Shown in pieces: positions 36,838 to 47,900 of a stretch of 61,549 nucleotides of DNA. Origin of the DNA: JAWKMZ01 sp041391965 (lineage in GTDB: Bacteria > Bacteroidota > Bacteroidia > Flavobacteriales > Flavobacteriaceae); the NCBI GenBank assembly GCA_041391965.1, contig JAWKMZ010000010.1:1-61549 (forward strand), written 5' to 3'. The position numbers were made by a program, and so were the translations under genes. The notes below the pieces were generated by a model that was given only the letters and a program-made list of their open reading frames with translations, did not search any database and was not told the origin of the DNA. Every line of letters begins with the position of its first letter. Within the stretch, counting starts at the first letter, position 1.

Positions 36838-37353
36838 TCATAATTCATCTATGTCTTCTCTCAACTTTTTTAAAGCTCCGTAAATTCGTTTTTCAACTGC
36901 TTTGGTACTTATATCTAAAAGTTCGGCAATTTCTTTAAATTTTTTACCTTCAATTCTGTTGAGTAAAAAAGCAGTGCGTTGGGCTTCGGTTAAATTGGCA
37001 ATGGCATTTTCCAGTTTTAGTAGGTATTCACTTTCTTCTAAAACAAATTCTGGTGTTTCATTGGTATATGTTTTTTGAGGTGTTTGCTGATGTCTTAAAA
37101 CTACTTTTTGATGAGCATGCGCATTGAGCATCAAATTATTGGCTGTGGTAAATAAAAAACTTTTGGCTTTATCTGGCGGAATTTTAGCACAGTTTTCCCA
37201 AAGTTTGATAAAGGCTTCCTGTACTTTGTCTTTCGGATTTAAATGGTTTCCAAATTTATAATATAAAAAATTGTGCAAATCTTTGGCATACTTTTTAAAA
37301 AGCGATGAAAACAAATGTTCTTCACATATATGGTTATGGAGTTGTTTGGGCAT
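36838..37353 (-). CDS. ECF sigma factor of the FecI type
   Basis: A 171-residue sigma factor. Region 2 covers about residues 12-75 (FLYYKFGNHLNPKDKVQEAF, SFLFTTANNLMLNAH), and region 4 covers about 110-165 (ANLTEAQRTAFLLNRIEG, then IAELLDISTKAVEKRIYGAL). It precedes fecR on the same strand by 85 bases and would be released by FecR after ligand binding to the STN receptor. Its own upstream region on the minus strand lacks the GGTAGGA motif, so it is probably not autoregulated through that motif. Confidence 0.94.
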   Translation of the reverse strand: MPKQLHNHICEEHLFSSLFKKYAKDLHNFLYYKFGNHLNPKDKVQEAFIKLWENCAKIPPDKAKSFLFTTANNLMLNAHAHQKVVLRHQQTPQKTYTNETPEFVLEESEYLLKLENAIANLTEAQRTAFLLNRIEGKKFKEIAELLDISTKAVEKRIYGALKKLREDIDEL

Positions 37354-37392
37354 ATCAAAACTTTATGCGATAAAAATAAAAAATAAATTGAA

Positions 37393-37423
37393 GGTAGGAC
37401 TTTTTTACAATCATCTGTTTTAT
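37393..37423 (+). promoter_or_regulatory. predicted ECF-sigma promoter of the divergent lipoprotein
   Basis: GGTAGGA (37393-37399), 16 bases, then TGTTTTAT (37416-37423), the same layout as the site before fecR. The lipoprotein start codon is 25 bases downstream. Confidence 0.6.
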
Positions 37424-37448
37424 TTATGAATTCTTAAAAACAAAAAGT

Positions 37449-39104
37449 ATGCTATTTAAAACCAAATCTTATTTAATCCTAACCTTTTTTGCCCTCTTAA
37501 CATTTAGCTCTTGTCAAAATGAGATTGCAGACAATCCAAATCCTGACTCACAAGAAACTATTGTGCCCAATTCAGTATTAGCCAATTTGATGGTAAATAC
37601 TTGTGCTAATGATGGAACACTTGATGATATTTTAGACAATGCCAATTGTATTTCGGTCAACTTGCCTGTTACCATAACAGTCAATAATATAACCATTACA
37701 ATTAATACCTTGGACGATTTGCAACTAATTCAAAATATTTTTGATGAATATGACAATGATGATGATATTTTGGAGTTTCTCTTTCCAATTACCATCACAC
37801 TTAATGATTATACCGAAATTGTCATCAACAATCAAGACGATTTAGAAACTTTTATTGAAGCGTGTACAGAAACCTCTGATGTCATTGAATGTGTTGATTT
37901 TCAGTATCCAATAAGTTTTTCAATTTACAATTCTGATTTTCAAATTATTGACACAGTGACAATTGAAAACGATGCCGCTTTGTATGCTTTTCTTGACAAT
38001 TTAGATGATGATAACCAAGGCGCTGTTTTGGCAAGTTTGAATTTTCCAGTCACTTTAGTATATGCCAATGGCGACACTTTAGAAGTCAATAATAACCAAG
38101 ATTTACAAGATGCTATTAATGCAGCTGGTGACGATTGTAATGAACAATCTGATGACTGTGACATGGAAGATGTTAGAGACTATTTGGTAGATTGTCCGCA
38201 AATTCCAACATTAAATGGGTTTACACCAACATTAACAACATTTACATTCCATGAATCTAATGAACTAACGTCTTTATATGAAGGCGATATATTACTTTCA
38301 GGAACTTGGGATATAGCTATGATTGATGGTCAAATTCATGTTTTTGTAACCTTTAGCGGTTTTGAAGATTTTAATGGCGAATATCTGGTTGTTGAATGTG
38401 GTGATGACGAATTAGTCTTGCAACAAGGCGATAAAACTTTATCCTTATCAAAACAATGTGCAGACGAAAATTCTTTTGAATGTTTTACAGATTTTGATGC
38501 CACTATTGTTGAATGTGATAGCAATTACAGCGAAAATAACGATAACACAGCAGTTTTTAATTTAACCCAAGCTTATGCCAATTGTATTCAACCTTCACTT
38601 CATACTGTCAGCTATTTTGAAACCATGGCAGATGCTGAAACTAATATAAATGCCATTGCAAATCCTGAAGCCTTTGTAAATACTATTGACCCACAAACAG
38701 TGTATGTTAGAGTAGAACTTAATACAACAGGTCAATTTGAAGTTTTTGAGATAGGATTAGCTGTTGAAAATTGTAATACCGATTGTACAGAACAACAAAT
38801 AGATACTTTCTTAAATAACTGTATTTGGAATGTGGTTAACTACAATGGAAGTGATGATTTAATTAATTACAATCTCAATTTTAACAACGACGGAACTGTA
38901 GCTATTACTGGCGAAGAAATCTCTATTACTGCAAATTGGTCAACATCACTAACAGGAAATGGTGTAGTCCTTGAATTTTTAAATGTCTCTGGACCAAACA
39001 TCCAAGCCATTACAGGAAGTTGGTTAGTAATTGAGTGTAATGAAGGACGCTTGAAACTACAAAATAACAATGACCTAATGGTTATTGAACGTACTTGTGA
39101 TTAA
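37449..39104 (+). CDS. acidic repeat-containing lipoprotein, putative ECF regulon member
   Basis: A 551-residue lipoprotein, lipidated cysteine at residue 22 (LLTFSSC). It is strongly acidic. Residues about 70-260 hold four related modules of the form (L/F)P(V/I)T(I/L)-x-(I/V)NN-DDLQ, e.g. NFPVTLVYANGDTLEVNNNQ. Further on, two copies of a strand-rich module end in YLVVECGDDELVLQQGDK and SWLVIECNEGRLKLQN, showing a second internal duplication. I do not recognise a known Pfam name. The divergent ECF promoter links it to the sigma/FecR/receptor genes. A surface or periplasmic binding role is possible but unproven. Confidence 0.8.
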   Translation: MLFKTKSYLILTFFALLTFSSCQNEIADNPNPDSQETIVPNSVLANLMVNTCANDGTLDDILDNANCISVNLPVTITVNNITITINTLDDLQLIQNIFDEYDNDDDILEFLFPITITLNDYTEIVINNQDDLETFIEACTETSDVIECVDFQYPISFSIYNSDFQIIDTVTIENDAALYAFLDNLDDDNQGAVLASLNFPVTLVYANGDTLEVNNNQDLQDAINAAGDDCNEQSDDCDMEDVRDYLVDCPQIPTLNGFTPTLTTFTFHESNELTSLYEGDILLSGTWDIAMIDGQIHVFVTFSGFEDFNGEYLVVECGDDELVLQQGDKTLSLSKQCADENSFECFTDFDATIVECDSNYSENNDNTAVFNLTQAYANCIQPSLHTVSYFETMADAETNINAIANPEAFVNTIDPQTVYVRVELNTTGQFEVFEIGLAVENCNTDCTEQQIDTFLNNCIWNVVNYNGSDDLINYNLNFNNDGTVAITGEEISITANWSTSLTGNGVVLEFLNVSGPNIQAITGSWLVIECNEGRLKLQNNNDLMVIERTCD

Positions 39105-39150
39105 AAATATATAATAACAATTATTTAGTTTTTAGTTTTAGTTGGTTAGG

Positions 39151-39185
39151 GAAGAGTTGCTTGTTGTTGGCAACTCTTCTTTTTT
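39151..39185 (+). terminator. intrinsic terminator after the lipoprotein gene
   Basis: GAAGAGTTGC pairs perfectly with GCAACTCTTC and is followed by TTTTTT. Confidence 0.9.
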
Positions 39186-39231
39186 GTGGATTATTTATAA
39201 TGCGAGGTTTTATTTATAGACTTCAAATCCT

Positions 39232-39254
39232 TAAATTTGCAACTTGTAAATTTG
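39232..39254 (+). promoter_or_regulatory. tandem -7 boxes for ffh
   Basis: TAAATTTG occurs at 39232-39239 and again at 39247-39254, both full TAnnTTTG matches. The second is only 10 bases before the ffh ATG, so the shorter transcript would be almost leaderless. Confidence 0.5.
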
Positions 39255-39264
39255 AAGATAAACT

Positions 39265-40593
39265 ATGTTTAATAATTTAAGTGAAAAGTTAGATAAAGCC
39301 TTACACGTTCTTAAAGGACATGGAAGCATTACAGAAGTAAATGTTGCCGAAACTTTGAAAGAAGTGCGAAGAGCATTGTTAGATGCCGACGTTAACTTTA
39401 AAATAGCCAAAGATTTTACCACAACCGTTAAAGAAAAAGCACTTGGTCAAAATGTATTGACCAGTTTGCAACCAGGACAATTGATGGTAAAACTTGTAAA
39501 AGATGAGTTGACCCAATTGATGGGAGGCGATGCTGAAGGCGTTAATCTTTCTGGAAATCCAAGTGTAATCTTAATGTCTGGTTTACAAGGTTCAGGTAAA
39601 ACAACATTTTCTGGTAAACTGGCAAATTATCTTAAAACCAAAAAATCAAAAAAACCTTTATTGGTAGCTTGTGATGTGTATCGTCCTGCCGCAATTGACC
39701 AATTACATGTGGTCGGAAACCAAATAGGAATAGAAGTTTATAGTGATAAAGGAAATACAGATCCTGTTGCCATCGCTAAAGCAGGTATTGCACACGCAAA
39801 AGCCAATGGTTGTAATGTAGTGATTATTGATACTGCAGGCCGATTGGCTGTTGATGAGGTCATGATGACCGAAATTTCTAATATTCACAAAGCCATCCAA
39901 CCTCAAGAAACCTTATTTGTGGTCGATTCTATGACTGGTCAAGATGCAGTCAATACAGCAAAAGCATTCAATGATGTGTTGAATTTTGATGGTGTTATCC
40001 TTACCAAATTAGATGGTGATACACGTGGTGGAGCAGCCATTTCCATAAAATCTGTAGTTAATAAACCAATTAAATTTATTGGTACAGGTGAAAAAATGGA
40101 AGCAATAGATGTCTTTTATCCATCACGTATGGCTGACCGAATTTTAGGAATGGGAGACGTTGTGTCATTAGTAGAACGTGCACAAGAACAATATGATGAA
40201 GCAGAAGCACGTAAACTTCAAAAGAAAATTGCCAAAAACCAATTTGGTTTTGACGATTTTTTAAAACAAATCCAGCAAATCAAAAAAATGGGAAATATGA
40301 AAGATCTCATCGGAATGATTCCTGGCGCTGGTAAAATGATGAAAGATATCGATATTGATGATGATGCCTTTAAAGGAATAGAAGCCATTATCCACTCAAT
40401 GACACCAAGTGAGCGTAGCAACCCATCTATAATCAATTCAAGCAGAAAACAACGTATTGGCAAAGGTTCAGGAACCTCGGTTCAAGAAGTTAATCAACTC
40501 CTCAAACAGTTTGACCAAATGAGTAAAATGATGAAAATGATGCAAGGTGGTAAAGGCAAAGCTATGATGCAAGCAATGAAAGGGATGAGATAG
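39265..40593 (+). CDS. ffh: signal recognition particle protein Ffh
   Basis: A 442-residue SRP54 homologue that binds 4.5S RNA and the signal sequences of nascent membrane proteins. Order: N domain (residues 1-90), G domain with P-loop GSGKTT at 109-114, DTAGRL and TKLDGDTRGGAA, then the methionine-rich M domain from about 300 to the end (the tail MMKMMQGGKGKAMMQAMKG is typical). The length is normal. Confidence 0.97.
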   Translation: MFNNLSEKLDKALHVLKGHGSITEVNVAETLKEVRRALLDADVNFKIAKDFTTTVKEKALGQNVLTSLQPGQLMVKLVKDELTQLMGGDAEGVNLSGNPSVILMSGLQGSGKTTFSGKLANYLKTKKSKKPLLVACDVYRPAAIDQLHVVGNQIGIEVYSDKGNTDPVAIAKAGIAHAKANGCNVVIIDTAGRLAVDEVMMTEISNIHKAIQPQETLFVVDSMTGQDAVNTAKAFNDVLNFDGVILTKLDGDTRGGAAISIKSVVNKPIKFIGTGEKMEAIDVFYPSRMADRILGMGDVVSLVERAQEQYDEAEARKLQKKIAKNQFGFDDFLKQIQQIKKMGNMKDLIGMIPGAGKMMKDIDIDDDAFKGIEAIIHSMTPSERSNPSIINSSRKQRIGKGSGTSVQEVNQLLKQFDQMSKMMKMMQGGKGKAMMQAMKGMR

Positions 40594-40696
40594 TTTTAAG
40601 TATTGAATATTTAATTAAAATAATACAGAATAATATAGATTTACGTCTTTGTGAAAAAAATAATTCACGAATTTGTGGCTAATTAAATAAAAATAC

Positions 40697-41572
40697 ATGG
40701 TTCTTTTAGATGGTAAAAAAGTAAGCAATGACATTAAAAATGAAATTGCTGAACAGGTTAAAAAAATGAAAGCAAAAGGCGAAAAAGTGCCACATCTTGC
40801 AGCAATAATAGTAGGAAATGATGGCGCAAGCTTAACCTATGTTGCCTCTAAAGTAAAAGCTTGTGAGCGTGTTGGATTTGACTCAACAATGATTAGAATG
40901 TCTAATACCACAAGCGAAATAGAATTATTAGAAAAAATTGAGGAGTTAAACGAGAATCCTGATATAGATGGATTTATCATCCAATTACCACTGCCAAAAC
41001 AAATTGATACTCAAAAAGTGTTATTGGCAGTCAACCCTGATAAAGATGTGGACGGTTTTCATCCAACAAATTTTGGAAAAATGGCTTTAGATATGTCAAC
41101 ATTTATACCTGCAACACCTTTTGGCATATTAGAATTGTTAGACAGATATCATGTAGATACCCAAGGCAAACACACAGTTGTAATAGGACGGAGTCATATT
41201 GTTGGACGACCAATGAGTATTTTAATGGGTCGTAAAGGATTTCCTGGCAATTCTACAGTTACCCTAACGCATAGTCATACCAAAAACATTACCCAAATCA
41301 CATCACAAGCAGATATTATTATTTCAGCTCTTGGTGTACCAAATTTTCTTAAAGCAGAAATGGTAAAAGATGATGCTGTTATTATTGACGTTGGTATTAC
41401 TCGTGTGGTTGATGAAACTTTCGAAAAAGGCTACTACATAACTGGCGATGTCGATTTTAAAAATGTAAGCAAAAAAGCAAGTTATATTACACCAGTTCCA
41501 GGAGGTGTTGGTCCAATGACTATTGCAATGCTATTAAAAAACACCTTGTTGGCAAGAGAACGCCAAATGTGA
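40697..41572 (+). CDS. folD: methylenetetrahydrofolate dehydrogenase / methenyltetrahydrofolate cyclohydrolase
   Basis: A 291-residue bifunctional one-carbon enzyme. The catalytic lysine lies in the YVASKVKACERVG motif. QLPLPKQID, the cofactor motif GRSHIVGRPMS and PVPGGVGPMT are all present. It interconverts 5,10-methylene- and 10-formyl-tetrahydrofolate in the cytoplasm. It follows ffh by about 100 bases without a clear shared function. Confidence 0.97.
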   Translation: MVLLDGKKVSNDIKNEIAEQVKKMKAKGEKVPHLAAIIVGNDGASLTYVASKVKACERVGFDSTMIRMSNTTSEIELLEKIEELNENPDIDGFIIQLPLPKQIDTQKVLLAVNPDKDVDGFHPTNFGKMALDMSTFIPATPFGILELLDRYHVDTQGKHTVVIGRSHIVGRPMSILMGRKGFPGNSTVTLTHSHTKNITQITSQADIIISALGVPNFLKAEMVKDDAVIIDVGITRVVDETFEKGYYITGDVDFKNVSKKASYITPVPGGVGPMTIAMLLKNTLLARERQM

Positions 41573-41937
41573 TTTTTTATTGATTCACATTCATTTATCC
41601 AAACGCAAAATGGATTAAGTGTATTTTTTTTCGATTTGGACCTATTTTATGTCACTGCAAAACAGTGGATTATATCATTTCAAAACAAAAAGTAAGAATT
41701 ATATTACAGGTGTTAACTTTTTAACTATTTTAATTAATGAATTGACTAAAAGGCATTTAATCTTCTGTTTTTTTTTGTAGTTTCACACTCTGTAAAATAT
41801 AATTTAGTATTCCCTATCATTTTACATTTACATAATAGCATTTTATCTGTGGTTGATTAATAGCAAAATCGGCCCAAATTTACACTAACCATGTAACTAC
41901 TTAATGTTTGGTTTTATAAAACTTAAAATCGACCATT
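41573..41937. other. 365-base intergenic region ahead of the adhesin gene
   Basis: AT-rich, without any open frame worth calling. A TAGTTTCA segment near 41779 is close to TAnnTTTG. If it is the -7 box, the adhesin message has a leader of about 150 bases. No clear terminator for folD was seen. Confidence 0.4.
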
Positions 41938-44900
41938 ATGAACAATTTTGCTATTAAATCAAGACAAAGCCATTTCAAGCTTTACTTTTGCTATTTTTTA
42001 AATTTTATTATAAGAAAACAATTGTTACTATTAGTAGCTGTTGTTTTGTTATTTAGTGTAAATAGTGCGTTTTCTCAAGAAGGAAATAATGAAAGCGGTA
42101 TTACTAAAGAATCTGATTACTGGTACCATTCAGATACATCTTCAGAAAAAAACATTCAAAACCTTAATGCCAAACTAGAAAAAAAATATAATAGTAATAG
42201 GCAGAATAACTCTGGCTCAGGTCAAACAAATAATGTGACAAATAATGCCTTAGGTACTTGTAATCTTATTAGTTGTGGGTCTTTTTTACGTAGCGACACA
42301 AATTTTAATTCGTATGAAGGAGGAGAAAAAACAGGAGTTGATGGCTCAAGTAAATATGGTGCAGATGTAAGCTATAATTGTTGGAATGATAAAGGAACAG
42401 TGGATTGGTCTGAAGGACAATATATTTCTTATTCAGATAGTGATGCCAATGTTGCAACTCCAGGAATAATACAACAATCACCTTTAGATGGTGGCGGATT
42501 TGCAATTTTCTCTTTTCGGGATGAAGAAATATACCAAGATATATCCGTACAACCAAACACAAATTATACAGTTTGTTTTGAAATAGCTGTAATTCCTCGA
42601 TATGGTAATGTAGGATGGCCTAATTATGGAAATGTGATTGAGTTTGTTCCTAATTTAAATTTTGGAATTAGTTCTGGAGGTATAGTAATTAGCGATCCTT
42701 TAACCTATACTCATAATGATTTAAATATTCAACCTTTAAGTGCATTTCCTACAAAATTATCTACTTCAACTTCAGGGGCTAATCAAAATCCAGGAGGTTG
42801 GACCGAAATAAACCCTTACTGGGAAAATGTGTGTATTACATTTAAAACAGACAATTCAGGTACTGTTAGAGTGTTTTATAAAACAGGAAACCCAGGTCGT
42901 TCTGTAGTTTTGGTCGATGGTTTGAGATTGAGTTTGGAAGGTTATGCCAATGCACCTAAATTATCAACAAACAATGCGTCTTTTTGTATTAATAGCCCAG
43001 TTAATTTGAATGATTATGTTTTATCTCAAGACATACCAACAGGAGCTCAATTAACTTGGAGTACAGACCCTGATCCAACAGTAACAGGAGCTCATCTTAC
43101 AAATACTAATGTGCAACCACCAGGAACATGGTATGCATTCTTCTATAACACAAACTTTGGCTGTTTCTCACCAGTTGCAACATTGGTGCTATCAGATTCT
43201 GATTTAGACTCTACCTATACCTATAATAATATTAGTTGTTTTGGTGAAGATGATGGCTCTATTGACTTATCAGCTACTGGAGGAGGAACCCCTTACTCAT
43301 ATGCTTGGATAACTAATGATGGAAGTGGTTTAAATCCAACATCAGAAGATCAATCAGGTCTTTCTGCAGGAACTTACAAGGTGACGATTACTGATGCTAA
43401 TGGTTGTACAACTATTCAAAACATTACCATTACAGAGCCAGCTAAAATTGATGCAGGTAATGATAATAGTATAGAAGTATGTGAAGGAACTGTAGTAGAT
43501 CTTACAGGATTGGTTACTGTATCTGGAGGTGTATTTAGTGACTCTGGAGCTTCAGGTGGTTTAAGCGGTACTAATTTTAATACAACAGGTCTTTCAGGAA
43601 CACACAATTTAATATATACGGTTGAAGCTGAAGAGCCTTGTGAGGATGATACCGCTACCATAACTATTAATGTTACTGCAAAACCATTGGCGGATGTATT
43701 AGGTGATGTTACCGAATGTGATAGCTATACCTTACCAGCATTAACCCATGGTTCATACTATACAGGCACAGGTGGTACAGGCACAGCATTATCAGCAGGG
43801 ACCGATATCACAAGCACACAAACAATTTATGTTTATGTAGCAGCGACCACGACCTGTCCATCCGATGAGAGCAGCTTTACAGTGACAATCGAAGCCAGTG
43901 TAAAGGCGGATGTATTAGGCGATGTTACCGAATGTGATAGCTATACTTTACCAGCATTAACCCATGGTTCATACTATACAGGCACAGGTGGTACAGGCAC
44001 AGCATTATCAGCAGGGACCGATATCACAAGCACACAAACAATTTATGTTTATGTAGCAGCGACCACGACCTGTCCATCCGATGAGAGCAGCTTTACAGTG
44101 ACAATCGAAGCCAGTGTAAAGGCGGATGTATTAGGCGATGTTACCGAATGTGATAGCTATACCTTACCAGCATTAACCCATGGTTCATACTATACAGGCA
44201 CAGGTGGTACAGGCACAGCATTATCAGCAGGGACCGATATCACAAGCACACAAACAATTTATGTTTATGTAGCAGCGACCACGACCTGTCCATCCGATGA
44301 GAGCAGCTTTACAGTGACAATCGAAGCCAGTGTAAAGGCGGATGTATTAGGCGATGTTACCGAATGTGATAGCTATACCTTACCAGCATTAACCCATGGT
44401 TCATACTATACAGGCACAGGTGGTACAGGCACAGCATTATCAGCAGGGACCGATATCACAAGCACACAAACAATTTATGTTTATGTAGCAGCGACCACGA
44501 CCTGTCCATCCGATGAGAGCAGCTTTACAGTGACAATCGAAGCCAGTGTAAAGGCGGATGTATTAGGTGATGTTACCGAATGTGATAGCTATACCTTACC
44601 AGCATTAACCCATGGTTCATACTATACAGGCACAGGTGGTACAGGCACAGCATTATCAGCAGGGACCGATATCACAAGCACACAAACAATTTATGTTTAT
44701 GTAGCAGCGACCACGACCTGTCCATCCGATGAGAGCAGCTTTACAGTGACAATCGAAGCCAGTGTAAAGGCGGATGTATTAGGCGATGTTACCGAATGTG
44801 ATAGCTATACCTTACCAGCATTAACCCATGGTTCATACTATACAGGCACAGGTGGTACAGGCACAGCATTATCAGCAGGGACCGATATCACAAGCACACA

Positions 44901-47900
44901 AACAATTTATGTTTATGTAGCAGCGACCACGACCTGTCCATCCGATGAGAGCAGCTTTACAGTGACAATCGAAGCCAGTGTAAAGGCGGATGTATTAGGT
45001 GATGTTACCGAATGTGATAGCTATACCTTACCAGCATTAACCCATGGTTCATACTATACAGGCACAGGTGGTACAGGCACAGCATTATCAGCAGGGACCG
45101 ATATCACAAGCACACAAACAATTTATGTTTATGTAGCAGCGACCACGACCTGTCCATCCGATGAGAGCAGCTTTACAGTAACAATCGAAGCCAGTGTAAA
45201 GGCGGATGTATTAGGTGATGTTACCGAATGTGATAGCTATACCTTACCAGCATTAACCCATGGTTCATACTATACAGGCACAGGTGGTACAGGCACAGCA
45301 TTATCAGCAGGGACCGATATCACAAGCACACAAACAATTTATGTTTATGTAGCAGCGACCACGACCTGTCCATCCGATGAGAGCAGCTTTACAGTGACAA
45401 TCGAAGCCAGTGTAAAGGCGGATGTATTAGGCGATGTTACCGAATGTGATAGCTATACCTTACCAGCATTAACCCATGGTTCATACTATACAGGCACAGG
45501 TGGTACAGGCACAGCATTATCAGCAGGGACCGATATCACAAGCACACAAACAATTTATGTTTATGTAGCAGCGACCACGACCTGTCCATCCGATGAGAGC
45601 AGCTTTACAGTGACAATCGAAGCCAGTGTAAAGGCGGATGTATTAGGCGATGTTACCGAATGTGATAGCTATACCTTACCAGCATTAACCCATGGTTCAT
45701 ACTATACAGGCACAGGTGGTACAGGCACAGCATTATCAGCAGGGACCGATATCACAAGCACACAAACAATTTATGTTTATGTAGCAGCGACCACGACCTG
45801 TCCATCCGATGAGAGCAGCTTTACAGTAACAATCGAAGCCAGTGTAAAGGCGGATGTATTAGGTGATGTTACCGAATGTGATAGCTATACCTTACCAGCA
45901 TTAACCCATGGTTCATACTATACAGGCACAGGTGGTACAGGCACAGCATTATCAGCAGGGACCGATATCACAAGCACACAAACAATTTATGTTTATGTAG
46001 CAGCGACCACGACCTGTCCATCCGATGAGAGCAGCTTTACAGTGACAATCGAAGCCAGTGTAAAGGCGGATGTATTAGGCGATGTTACCGAATGTGATAG
46101 CTATACCTTACCAGCATTAACCCATGGTTCATACTATACAGGCACAGGTGGTACAGGCACAGCATTATCAGCAGGGACCGATATCACAAGCACACAAACA
46201 ATTTATGTTTATGTAGCAGCGACCACGACCTGTCCATCCGATGAGAGCAGCTTTACAGTGACAATCGAAGCCAGTGTAAAGGCGGATGTATTAGGCGATG
46301 TTACCGAATGTGATAGCTATACCTTACCAGCATTAACCCATGGTTCATACTATACAGGCACAGGTGGTACAGGCACAGCATTATCAGCAGGGACCGATAT
46401 CACAAGCACACAAACAATTTATGTTTATGTAGCAGCGACCACGACCTGTCCATCCGATGAGAGCAGCTTTACAGTGACAATCGAAGCCAGTGTAAAGGCG
46501 GATGTATTAGGTGATGTTACCGAATGTGATAGCTATACCTTACCAGCATTAACCCATGGTTCATACTATACAGGCACAGGTGGTACAGGCACAGCATTAT
46601 CAGCAGGGACCGATATCACAAGCACACAAACAATTTATGTTTATGTAGCAGCGACCACGACCTGTCCATCCGATGAGAGCAGCTTTACAGTAACGATAGA
46701 GTACACTCCAGAAATTACAGCTGATGCTCCTATTTGTGGCGAAATTCAAGAATTTGGTACTTATTCAGTTAATGTGTCAACAAGTGGAGGTGTTTTGACA
46801 AGCGATTATGGTAATGTGGTTAATAATGGAAATAATTCATGGACTGTAACTGATATTCCAAATGGACAGAATATTATAGTAACAGCTACTACATCAATAG
46901 GATGTGAAAGTTTACTCGAAATAGAAGCTCCGAACTGTACATGTATAGAATTGGATTATGATTATTCAAATGTTACTTGTAATGGTTTAAATGATGGTAC
47001 TATAATAGTTAATTACGTAACAGAAGGTGCTACCGTAACTATCAATGGACAGCCGTATGATGAAAATGCACTATATGCTGCAGGAAATTATACCATTATG
47101 GCATTTTTTGAAGGGGTTGATATAAGTGACTGTATTATCTCTGAAACCTTTGAAATTACAGAACCAGAAGTGGTTAACATATCAGTATCTCATACCAATG
47201 TGACCTGTCATGGGGCTAATGATGGAACAATAACAGTGACCAGTTTAAGTGAAGGCGCAACTTATACCATTCAATTAAATGGATATGGACCAGACCTAAG
47301 CGGACAAACAACATTTGCGCCAGGTAATTATTTAGTTGTGGCAACAGTTGATGATGGTTCTACTTCTCGAATGGTTGATAATTCTAATTTGATGACAGAT
47401 AGATATGGAGACCCTTGTATTAAGAGTAGATTGGTTACTATAACAGATCCTGCTCCGTTAAACTGTTCAATTAGTTATAAGTTTAAAAAATATCCATTTT
47501 GCAAACAAGATAAAAGAGCTAAAAATGTTAACATGCTAATTGCAAATACCACAGGTGGTACTGGAGCTGTTACTTACAGTTGGTCTGTAGATGAAACTAG
47601 TGCGCAAAATGGATGGTCAATCAATTCAGATCCTACTGCTCAAACAATTAAGTTTATTGCTGGTTATGGTTATGGAATATTTAATCTAACAACAACAGAT
47701 GTAAATGGATGTCAATCTGAATGTAGTGTACAACTTTTTGCTAAATGCTTAAATAATAGCAGTGGAAGTAATAACGTATTTTCAAGATTTGACACAAACT
47801 ATTTAGAGGTATATCCAAATCCAACAAAAGGAATGCTAAACATTAAATTTACAGAAACTATTGATTCAGATATGTCTGTTGAAGTGTTTGATTTGGTTGG

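Noticed and set aside
41573..41937. A gene in the 365-base gap before the adhesin
   Set aside because: All frames are closed by frequent stops, and no start with a plausible peptide was found.
43690..46716. CRISPR-like array of direct repeats
   Set aside because: The repeats are 216 bases long, contiguous, without spacers, and lie in one reading frame, so they are protein repeats.
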